This document shows positions 1 to 5,423 of a DNA stretch of 6,057 nt, piece after piece. Origin of the DNA: Rickettsia typhi (GTDB lineage Bacteria > Pseudomonadota > Gammaproteobacteria > Burkholderiales > Burkholderiaceae_C); the NCBI GenBank assembly GCA_943325485.2, contig CALPPP020000083.1:1-6057 (forward strand), read 5' to 3'. Position 1 is the stretch's first letter; each line of letters begins with the position of its first letter. The notes under the pieces are model-generated. The model was not told where the DNA came from. It did no database searches and worked only from the letters and a program-made list of their open reading frames with translations. The translations under genes and the position numbers were made by a program.

Positions 1-366
1 CGACAAAATTTTCAGTAAGTTGGTAATCAGCTCAGGGTCGTTTTTACAAGCCTCACCGCCTTGCAAAACCACAGCGTCACCCACGAGTTCGATGTGCTCG
101 GCATGGGCTTGGAAATACGCTTGAATTTGACCTAGCAACTGGGGCAAAGCTTGTGCAACGCCGCCATCAATGAACACGGCAACGCGATGGCGCTTGTGGG
201 CTTCGCGTCGTTGCAAAACATCTAGCAGGTGCGTATTCGATGGATCAAAGGCATTCCGAGTGAACACCACAGGATAGGCATATTCAACCGCAAAACTTTG
301 CACTTGTACGCTGTCGCTGACCGTATTGGGCTCTAGCGTTTCATGAGATGGTGCTCGCGCATTCAT
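1..366 (-). CDS. eboD: 3-dehydroquinate synthase-like sugar-phosphate cyclase (EboD type), N-terminal part only
   Basis: The first 122 residues of a larger protein run off the left edge; family members are usually about 350-400 residues, so roughly the C-terminal two thirds, including the metal-binding domain, is missing. The fragment resembles the NAD-binding half of dehydroquinate-synthase-fold enzymes: a strand-rich start around residues 25-40, a hydrophobic strand ending in IDGGV (64-70) where the family has its first nucleotide-binding turn, and GGEACKN (103-109), matching the family's GGExxKN motif that contacts NAD and substrate. The ATG at 366 has a good Shine-Dalgarno sequence (GAGGAAG, 378-372). 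The family closes sugar phosphates into carbocycles; in ebo clusters the substrate is unknown, so true dehydroquinate synthesis should not be assumed. It follows the phosphodiesterase-like gene after 74 bp that are filled by a tiny bridging ORF. The family call is firm. The EboD assignment rests on the neighbours EboB and EboF. Confidence 0.82.
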   Translation of the reverse strand, partial: MNARAPSHETLEPNTVSDSVQVQSFAVEYAYPVVFTRNAFDPSNTHLLDVLQRREAHKRHRVAVFIDGGVAQALPQLLGQIQAYFQAHAEHIELVGDAVVLQGGEACKNDPELITNLLKILS

Positions 367-440
367 ATCAACTTCCTCTTTTTGAATTCGGGGATAGGGG
401 GCTGGTTCATGGCTTCTGAGGGGCGAGGTTGACAATCCAT
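363..440 (-). CDS. possible 25-codon bridging mini-ORF between eboF and eboD
   Basis: The gap between the two flanking genes is an uninterrupted reading frame: ATG at 440-438 lies directly after the upstream TGA (443-441), in the same frame, and its own TGA (365-363) overlaps the next ATG (366-364) as ATGA. It encodes 25 residues, starting MDCQPRPSEA and ending in a basic stretch (KKRK). There is no clear domain. The ribosome binding site of the next gene lies inside it. It could be a leader-like peptide that couples translation of the two genes, a readthrough extension of the upstream protein, or chance; a frame of this length is not rare by chance, but the exact fit at both ends is unusual. 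Confidence 0.22.
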   Translation of the reverse strand: MDCQPRPSEAMNQPPIPEFKKRKLI

Positions 441-1841
441 TCACCCCTGCACTGCGGCAGCAGAGGAACCAAAAATATGTTGCAAAGCGATGGCTTTGAT
501 GTCGGTAGCTGACACCGTATCTGGCAGCAAACTGGGCACATCGCTCATCACCAAAGGGCCGTCCAGCGGGTCATCGGTGGGCCGACCATGTGAGCCTTTG
601 ACCAAATTGGCGTCCAAGGGAATGACATCGAGCAACATGCGAAAGCCTAAAAGTTTTTTCACAAGTTTCCACACGATATAGAGTTTGGGAAAAGCCAACT
701 TAGGGTCCAAAAACAACTCGACGGGGTCATACCCTGCTTTGCGGTGAATCTCCACGGTGCGAGCAAAGTCAGGGGCCAAGGCGTCATCAAGCCAAAAATA
801 ATAGGTGAACCAAGAGCGAGCATCTGACATGACGACCAACTCGCCGCTTCGCTCGTGCGCAATATGGTGGTCAGCTTGTTCGGTTTTGTCCCACACAGCT
901 TCCACCCCAGGCATGGCCACCAGCAAAGCCTTGACTTGCGGTATCAGCGAAGCGTCACGGATGTAGACATGCGCGATTTGGTGGTCTGCCACCGCAAACA
1001 CTTTGGAAGTGGTGGGGTCCAGCATCTCGTGGCCATCTTCCATGCGTACTTGCAGCCAACCTTGGCGACGAATTTCACGGTTGATATGAATCGGGCGGTC
1101 TACCTCGGTAATACCGTACTCGGACAAAACCATGACCTGTCGGCCGTGCTTTTGCGCGAAATCGATCAGCTCGCCAGCCACTTGGTCAATCTCTTGCAAA
1201 GACTTGGCCACTGCTGGGTGATTTTCATTGGGGCCAAAACGCTGCATGTCGTAATCGAGGTGCGGCAAATAGACCAAGGTGAGCGTAGGATCAAAGTCAG
1301 CAATGGCCAACTCGGAGGCCTTGGCAATCCAGCGAGAGGACGCGATATTGGTGTTGGGTCCCCAAAAACTGAACAGCGGAAACTTGCCCAATCGGGCACT
1401 TAACTTTTCGCGCCAATCGGTAGGCACGGTAAAGCAGTCGGGGAGTTTTCGACCGTCTGCTTTGTAAATCGGTCTGGGGGTGGCACCGTAATCGTGGCTT
1501 GACGCCATGTTGTACCACCAGAACATATTGGCACAGGTGAATCGTGAATCACGGGCTTTGCCCGCTTCCCAAATTTTTTCGCCGCTCACCAAACGATTGG
1601 ACTGTCGCCAAAACCAAATTTCACACAGGTCACGAAACAACCAACCATTGGCCACCACACCGGTTTGGTCTGGCAGCAATCCGGTCATGAAGGTGGCCTG
1701 AGTGGTGCAAGTGACTGCGGGAAATGTGGTCGCTAGAGGGCGCATACCACCTTGCCGGGCAAACGCCGATAAACGCGGCGTATTCGCACCGAGGTGGCGG
1801 GGGGTAAGACCCACGATATTGAGAACGATCAGCGGCTGCAT
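441..1841 (-). CDS. eboF: alkaline phosphatase/nucleotide pyrophosphatase superfamily protein (EboF type) with an altered metal site
   Basis: A 466-residue protein of the type I phosphodiesterase/nucleotide pyrophosphatase fold. Landmarks, numbered from the ATG at 1841: LNIVGLTP (7-14) at the first metal-ligand strand; FPAVT (40-44) with Thr44 where the family has its nucleophile; the motif LLPDQTGVVAN (55-65); HLDYDMQRFGP (194-204); LSEYGI (239-244); and SHGRP (417-421), where the last ligand histidine is expected. Several usual zinc ligands are replaced: Asp by Asn8, His by Gln200, and the Asp-His pair by Glu241-Tyr242. Thr44, Asp196 and His418 remain. I recall similar substitutions in relatives from ebo clusters, so this may be a family trait. 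No signal peptide is seen. I chose the ATG over a TTG five codons upstream because the family homology begins right after it; neither start has a strong ribosome binding site. The gap after the TatD-like gene is 34 bp, so coupled translation is likely. The substrate is unknown. Confidence 0.83.
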   Translation of the reverse strand: MQPLIVLNIVGLTPRHLGANTPRLSAFARQGGMRPLATTFPAVTCTTQATFMTGLLPDQTGVVANGWLFRDLCEIWFWRQSNRLVSGEKIWEAGKARDSRFTCANMFWWYNMASSHDYGATPRPIYKADGRKLPDCFTVPTDWREKLSARLGKFPLFSFWGPNTNIASSRWIAKASELAIADFDPTLTLVYLPHLDYDMQRFGPNENHPAVAKSLQEIDQVAGELIDFAQKHGRQVMVLSEYGITEVDRPIHINREIRRQGWLQVRMEDGHEMLDPTTSKVFAVADHQIAHVYIRDASLIPQVKALLVAMPGVEAVWDKTEQADHHIAHERSGELVVMSDARSWFTYYFWLDDALAPDFARTVEIHRKAGYDPVELFLDPKLAFPKLYIVWKLVKKLLGFRMLLDVIPLDANLVKGSHGRPTDDPLDGPLVMSDVPSLLPDTVSATDIKAIALQHIFGSSAAAVQG

Positions 1842-1875
1842 AAATGAAAAACCCAAAAGTCAACAGCTAATCCGG

Positions 1876-2988
1876 TCAGCGGATCACGTTAGCGTCGACT
1901 TGACGGGTGTGTACTTTGGGCTCCTGACCTCGTAAAACGGAGTTTCCTTCGTAAAGCGTACGTTGATCGATGGCCTGGGGTTTGAGCCAATGCTCTTCTT
2001 GCATCTCGCCGTTGAGGCCATAAACCGACAAGGCGTTTTTGTAAACAACTTGGTGAATGATGTCTGCAGAAATACCTCTGTCGGCCATCAATCGCGCCGT
2101 CTTGGGAACGGCCAAGGGGTCTGAGACGCCCCAGTCGCATGATGAATCCACGATCACGCGCTCGGAGCCATACTGTTGCACCAAAGAGGCCAAACGCTCA
2201 TTGCCCATTTTGGTGGATGGGTAAATGGTGAAAGCACACCAATAACCTCGATCAAGCACTTCGCGGATGGTTTCTTCATTGTTGTGATCGATCACACAAC
2301 GGGCAGGATCAAAGCCATGCTCTTCCAACACATCCATGCTGCGTTGGGTGCCACGGGTTTTATCGCGGTGCGGCGTATGAATCATGATGGGCAAGTCGTA
2401 TTCTTTGGCCATCTCGATTTGGGCACGGAAGGCTTTGTCTTCTTGAGGGGTTTGCTCGTCGTAGCCGATTTCACCCACTGCCACCACGCCCTCTTTGGTG
2501 AGGTAGCGTGGCAAAACAGCCAGCACTTGCTCGGCCAAAGCTTCGTTGTTCGCCTCTTTGGGGTTCAAACCAATGGTGCAGTAATGGCGAATACCAAACT
2601 GACCGGCACGAAAGCGCTCAAACCCTGTGATGGTGGAGAAATAATCGACAAACGTGCCTACATTGGTGCGTAATTGACCCAACCAAAAGGCGGGTTCGAT
2701 GACAGCCACGATACCTGCTTGGGCCATGGCTTCATAGTCGTCAGTGGTTCTAGCGGTCATGTGGGCATGGGGATCGATCATCATGCCCAGGCCACCGGTG
2801 GGGATGGCGCGGAAATCTTTTTTGAAACCCTCTAAACGACTGGCGTCGTCCATGATTTTTTGCAACATGCTGGGTGTCAAATTACCGTTGCAACAAGGAC
2901 AAGCCACAGATTTACCCGCAAACATCTCTTCCACAGCGGAAGAATTGACCTGAGCGTCAGATCCGGTAAAGGGGGGTTGGGTCGTCAT
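1876..2988 (-). CDS. eboB: TatD-family metal-dependent hydrolase (EboB type) with an N-terminal extension
   Basis: A 370-residue TIM-barrel hydrolase. Metal-site motifs of the TatD family appear in order: IDPHAHM with His74 and His76, GEIGYD with Glu173, MIHTPH with His204, VIDHNN with His235, and an acidic residue (Asp281 or Asp285) in VDSSCDWG. TatD proteins are nucleases or related phosphoesterases. In ebo clusters the EboB substrate is not known. The barrel starts only near residue 70, so the first 69 residues are an extension with a CPCC motif (Cys30, 32, 33) that standard TatD enzymes lack. The ATG at 2988 is supported by a strong ribosome binding site (GAGGAAG, ending 2 nt before the ATG). 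Internal ATG codons at 2784 and 2781, directly before the barrel, are possible alternative starts with a weaker GGTGG upstream. It is the first gene of the leftward ebo unit, with a candidate promoter about 60 bp upstream; eboA is not next to it. Confidence 0.87.
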   Translation of the reverse strand: MTTQPPFTGSDAQVNSSAVEEMFAGKSVACPCCNGNLTPSMLQKIMDDASRLEGFKKDFRAIPTGGLGMMIDPHAHMTARTTDDYEAMAQAGIVAVIEPAFWLGQLRTNVGTFVDYFSTITGFERFRAGQFGIRHYCTIGLNPKEANNEALAEQVLAVLPRYLTKEGVVAVGEIGYDEQTPQEDKAFRAQIEMAKEYDLPIMIHTPHRDKTRGTQRSMDVLEEHGFDPARCVIDHNNEETIREVLDRGYWCAFTIYPSTKMGNERLASLVQQYGSERVIVDSSCDWGVSDPLAVPKTARLMADRGISADIIHQVVYKNALSVYGLNGEMQEEHWLKPQAIDQRTLYEGNSVLRGQEPKVHTRQVDANVIR

Positions 2989-3030
2989 GTCTTCCTCATT
3001 AACTGGCTAAATATCAGCCTGCAATAACCA

Positions 3031-3043
3031 CGGCTGAGAGCCG
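3031..3043. repeat. short inverted repeat near the predicted eboB transcription start
   Basis: Perfect 5-bp arms CGGCT / AGCCG separated by GAG. On the minus strand it falls where transcription would begin if the TATGAT box at 3052-3047 is used (about position 3040). It is therefore more likely to be a protein-binding dyad, if anything, than an mRNA hairpin. There is no T-run beside it, so it is not an intrinsic terminator. It is short enough to be chance. Confidence 0.2.
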
Positions 3044-3046
3044 AAG

Positions 3047-3055
3047 ATCATAGCA
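3047..3055 (-). promoter_or_regulatory. candidate extended -10 promoter for eboB
   Basis: On the minus strand the sequence reads TGCTATGAT, an extended -10 (TGn plus TATGAT, five of six matches to TATAAT). The -35 region is poor: AGGTCA with an 18-bp spacer is the best I see, as often tolerated with extended -10 elements. It would give a 5' leader of about 50 nt ending in the good ribosome binding site of eboB. This suggests the ebo genes have a promoter separate from the bactofilin gene. Confidence 0.42.
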
Positions 3056-3077
3056 CTATGGGGGTATAACTGACCTA

Positions 3078-3089
3078 GGGGAAAGCCCC
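3078..3089. other. short GGGG/CCCC hairpin after the bactofilin gene
   Basis: Perfect 4-bp stem GGGG-AAAG-CCCC, 15 nt downstream of the bactofilin stop codon on the minus strand. There is no U-tract after it in either direction, so it is at best a weak pause or 3'-end stabilising hairpin, not a convincing terminator. Readthrough from the bactofilin gene into eboB therefore remains possible. Confidence 0.25.
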
Positions 3090-3103
3090 GTAAGTTGAGG
3101 AAA

Positions 3104-3487
3104 TCAGGGCTTTGGACGGGGCTTGCTAAGGTCTGCAGAAGACTTAACTTCATTAGCAGGGTGCTGCGTCATTTGACCCATGAATTGGCCACCGCGTTCG
3201 ATCTCTATTTCAGCGTAGTCCAGTTTGCCCGAAACAGCGCCATTGCGGTGAATCATGATGTGCTCGCGGCAGACAATATTTTGAGCCAAGGCCCCATGCA
3301 CATCGATGGTATGCGCGTCAATGCTGCCCGAAACACTGCCTTGGGTGCCAATATGCAAATCGTGCACAGTGATTTCACCAGAAACAACACCGTTCACCGT
3401 GGCCCGGCCCGGAGCTGTGATGGTGCCAACAAAGGTGACACCTTCTCCGATGATCAAACTGCTCGCTGATGGGGTAGCTTCAGCCAT
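3104..3487 (-). CDS. bactofilin (polymer-forming cytoskeletal protein)
   Basis: A 127-residue protein made almost wholly of the bactofilin beta-helix domain (about residues 9-106). It shows the repeating pattern of short hydrophobic strands and glycine turns, for example IIGEGVTFVGTI (11-22), VNGVVSGEITV (31-41), GSVSGSIDA (50-58) and NGAVSGKLD (82-90). Bactofilins assemble without nucleotide into non-polar filaments, often on the inner membrane, and act as scaffolds for cell-shape, stalk, motility or envelope proteins. The N-terminal segment is short and polar, without a membrane anchor; the C-terminal tail (107-127) is polar and ends in a basic, proline-rich stretch (SKPRPKP) of the kind that can bind partners. 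The usual M23 peptidase neighbour is not seen. Instead it is divergent from an operon of membrane proteins. The ATG at 3487 has an AAAGG ribosome binding site 6 nt upstream. The family call is firm; the cellular role is unknown. Confidence 0.9.
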   Translation of the reverse strand: MAEATPSASSLIIGEGVTFVGTITAPGRATVNGVVSGEITVHDLHIGTQGSVSGSIDAHTIDVHGALAQNIVCREHIMIHRNGAVSGKLDYAEIEIERGGQFMGQMTQHPANEVKSSADLSKPRPKP

Positions 3488-3736
3488 TTCATACCTTTGG
3501 ATTAATAAAAGAGTAATTATTCATGCTTAGAAATGATTCTAATGACAAAAATCCTCTCAAGAACCCACATGAGGAATAAAAACAAGCTTTTTTGCTTTTT
3601 TTAATTCTAAATATTACATTCGGTATTTCTCGGGCAATACTTGCGGTACTGTGGACTCAAGTCAGTGGTATTCAAACCGATTAAAGTGGAACAAGTTTTG
3701 CTAACAAGCTCTGGTAACTATTGGATTTTTTGACAA
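3488..3736. promoter_or_regulatory. divergent intergenic region between the bactofilin gene and the membrane-protein operon
   Basis: This 249-bp spacer must hold the start signals for both directions. Its left half (about 3505-3620) is strongly AT-rich and includes long T/A runs around 3581-3610. For the leftward bactofilin gene the best -10-like hexamer is AATAAT (minus strand, 3521-3516), without a good -35. For the rightward operon I find no convincing sigma-70 promoter: TTGCGG at 3641 has no matching -10 at normal spacing. A set of GGTA repeats occupies the right half. I see no ORF or RNA gene. Confidence 0.45.
3622..3716 (+). repeat. GGTA motifs at about 23-bp steps upstream of the membrane-protein operon
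   Basis: GGTA occurs at 3622, 3645, 3667 and 3713, spaced 23, 22 and 46 bp, that is about two helical turns or a multiple of it. The first three have related flanks (CGGTATT, CGGTACT, TGGTATT). Such phasing could reflect binding sites on one face of the helix for a regulator of the operon starting at 3737. The core is only 4 bp, so chance cannot be excluded. Confidence 0.2.
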
Positions 3737-4267
3737 ATGAACACCAAAGGGATGACCAAATACCTGATCATGGTGATATTGATGGCCTCCATCAATATCC
3801 CATTGTTCATCTATTCCCGTTCCTTTTTAAAGTCTGACCATCCCAGCATGCAAGACACTGAGGGGCACGGTGCCCCCGCCCATGTGCCAGCCCTGGTGGG
3901 TGGAAAAGCCAACCCTGATGAGACAGCGCCGACCCCAAATGAGGCTACCGCGCTTGAATCTTTGGCATTGGATGAAAAATCCTCCGTCAAAGCTGAGCCT
4001 CCTCCTCTGGCCAATTTGTACCGTCCGCCACTTTTAGGAAAATGTAAAAAACTGTTCGAACGCTTTATGCGAGAAAACGACCCAGACAAGCCTTACCGCG
4101 CCTTTGTTTACAGTTTTGATGGCGAAACCGCCTACTGTGCTGGCGCTGTCACTGACAAAAGCCAAGAAAAGGCTGAAGCAATTGCAAAGAAAGATTGTGA
4201 AGAAAACCAAGTCAGCACTGGCAAGTATTCACCTTGCCGTATTTACACATCAGAAGAAACTAACTAG
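3737..4267 (+). CDS. single-pass membrane protein with a four-cysteine C-terminal domain, function unknown
   Basis: I do not recognise this 176-residue protein with certainty. Residues 1-8 are short and basic, followed by a hydrophobic segment at about 9-27 (LIMVILMASINIPLFIY), read as an uncleaved anchor with the rest outside the cytoplasm. Residues 30-95 are a low-complexity linker rich in Pro, Ala, Glu and His. Residues 96-172 form a small domain with four cysteines (103, 134, 154, 167), aromatic strands (YRAFVYSF, 120-127) and an Ala/Lys/Glu helix (144-157). The layout, with a helix ending in a cysteine and a final PCRIY strand, recalls small periplasmic disulfide domains such as DUF4189; that likeness is weak. 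The start at 3737 has only a poor ribosome binding site; ATG at 3752 would keep the anchor, so the start is uncertain. It opens a tight plus-strand operon, ending 8 bp before the next gene, which suggests a shared envelope role. Confidence 0.72.
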   Translation: MNTKGMTKYLIMVILMASINIPLFIYSRSFLKSDHPSMQDTEGHGAPAHVPALVGGKANPDETAPTPNEATALESLALDEKSSVKAEPPPLANLYRPPLLGKCKKLFERFMRENDPDKPYRAFVYSFDGETAYCAGAVTDKSQEKAEAIAKKDCEENQVSTGKYSPCRIYTSEETN

Positions 4268-4275
4268 GTAAAGCT

Positions 4276-5394
4276 ATGGATTGCGTTGCATGTGGAAAAC
4301 CTATTTCAATTACCGCCAAGTTTTGCGGCAAGTGCGGCGCGCCCGTCAAACGCATTGCAAAGCCTGCTGAGGCACTCCTCGCCAACGAAGCTTCTGCCGA
4401 GCCAACGCAGGCACCTGCAGAAGTCAATCCTGTTGACGAAATGAGCTTCACACTCAGTCCGCCCGAGCACATGGCAGACATGCGTGAAATCGATCTCGAA
4501 TTGCGCGCCACACCTGGCACTAAAGTGGCGCCGGCTTCACAAGAGACGTCAGAAAATACGCATGTAGTAACCCATTCAGCTGATGAAACAACTTCTGGCA
4601 TAGAACCCGATAGGCTTAAAGCTGTTGAACAAACCCAGCAAGAGATCAAAAAGACCCTTGAAAAACACTCTCTTTTGCTGGACTTTATTTCACTTACCTC
4701 GCAACAGCAAAATCATCAGCAAACCCAACCTGATCCGCTAGAGCCTTTGGTGAGCCAAGTTGCCGAGCAACAAACCAGCTTGCAAAGTCAAATCACCCAA
4801 TTGGCCGCGCTGCTTTCACAGAATGAAGCGCAACAGCATTCGCAACGCATGCCAGATGAATTCAAGCTTCAGCTTGAAAAACAAAAAATTGAAATTCATA
4901 AATTGTTAGCGCAAAACTTGGCTCAAAACAATGAAAACCTCAAAGAGGACCAGCATGAGGTCATCGATCACCTAGAGAAACGCGTGGAGGCCTATCACCA
5001 AGCAGCTCAGCAAAGTCTGGAAAAAAACATGGGCGCGTTGGCTTCTGGCATGAGCGAGTTGAAGGCACAGTTACAAGCCATACAGAAAAAAACAGCAGAG
5101 AAAACTTCTGCCAAGTCCAGCGCTTCTTCAGACAGTGACAGCGATGGCGGCAGCTTCATGATTTTTGTCATTGGGCTTTTATGCGGTTTGACAGTGGTGC
5201 TGAGTTCTTTGGCCATTTACAACTTCTTGTCGCACGAACCAGCCAAAACCGAAGCCACCAAGCACGACAGCGCAGGGCATGGAGACACCAACGACACACA
5301 TGCGGCGACACCCGCAGACAAGAACACCCCAGCTGATAAGCATGATGGGGCAACCGACAAGCATGAAGCTCCTGCCAAAAGCAAAGCACATTGA
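4276..5394 (+). CDS. zinc-ribbon, coiled-coil membrane protein with His-rich tail, function unknown
   Basis: A 372-residue protein with a clear modular layout. Residues 3-20 are a zinc ribbon (Cys3, 6, 17, 20; CVAC and CGKC knuckles). Residues 30-110 are low complexity and acidic. About 113-275 is Gln/Glu/Lys-rich and predicted helical, probably a long coiled coil. A Ser/Asp run (278-292) leads to one hydrophobic segment at about 294-316. The last 55 residues are rich in Ala, Lys, Asp and His, with seven histidines from 320 to 372 and repeats of the type PADK(H). The zinc ribbon fits a reducing cytoplasm, so the tail would face the periplasm; this topology is inferred. The start is supported by AGGTAA overlapping the previous stop. 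Its ribbon matches that of the next gene in spacing. The layout suggests a structural or signalling membrane protein rather than an enzyme. I know no named family with this combination. Confidence 0.8.
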   Translation: MDCVACGKPISITAKFCGKCGAPVKRIAKPAEALLANEASAEPTQAPAEVNPVDEMSFTLSPPEHMADMREIDLELRATPGTKVAPASQETSENTHVVTHSADETTSGIEPDRLKAVEQTQQEIKKTLEKHSLLLDFISLTSQQQNHQQTQPDPLEPLVSQVAEQQTSLQSQITQLAALLSQNEAQQHSQRMPDEFKLQLEKQKIEIHKLLAQNLAQNNENLKEDQHEVIDHLEKRVEAYHQAAQQSLEKNMGALASGMSELKAQLQAIQKKTAEKTSAKSSASSDSDSDGGSFMIFVIGLLCGLTVVLSSLAIYNFLSHEPAKTEATKHDSAGHGDTNDTHAATPADKNTPADKHDGATDKHEAPAKSKAH

Positions 5395-5423
5395 TGCACG
5401 CAAATTCTGAAAGCGCCCCATGA
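5394..5423 (+). CDS. possible 9-codon bridging mini-ORF between the two zinc-ribbon genes
   Basis: ATG at 5394-5396 overlaps the upstream stop (TGATG), and the frame ends in a TGA at 5421-5423 that overlaps the start of the next gene (ATGA at 5420-5423). It encodes only MHANSESAP. The next gene lacks a good ribosome binding site, so ribosomes passing through this frame could be what delivers initiation there. The peptide itself is probably not functional, and chance is a real alternative for so short a frame. Confidence 0.2.
   Translation: MHANSESAP

Noticed and set aside
1..366. Calling the partial gene aroB of the shikimate pathway
   Set aside because: Its setting next to EboB- and EboF-type genes fits the ebo cyclase better; an aroB would usually neighbour aroK or other housekeeping genes.
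855..1403. 182-codon plus-strand reading frame
   Set aside because: It lies fully antisense to the phosphodiesterase-like gene, whose family motifs are clear, and its translation has no recognisable domain.
441..1841. Reading the altered phosphodiesterase as a decaying pseudogene
   Set aside because: The frame is intact for 466 codons, the replaced positions sit within otherwise well-kept motifs, and I recall similar motifs in ebo relatives.
1842..1856. TTG start five codons upstream of the eboF ATG
   Set aside because: It has no ribosome binding site and would add MGFSF ahead of the point where family homology begins; the ATG at 1841 is preferred, though the evidence is modest.
2176..2673. 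165-codon plus-strand reading frame
   Set aside because: It is antisense to the TatD-like gene across its catalytic motifs; it is a by-product of the real gene's codon use.
3095..3469. 124-codon plus-strand reading frame opposite the bactofilin
   Set aside because: The minus-strand frame has unmistakable bactofilin repeats; this one does not resemble a protein family.
3584..3602. AAGC-T6-GCTT hairpin followed by a T-run, terminator-like
   Set aside because: The stem is only 4 bp and AT-rich, and it lies between divergent genes where no transcript is expected to end.
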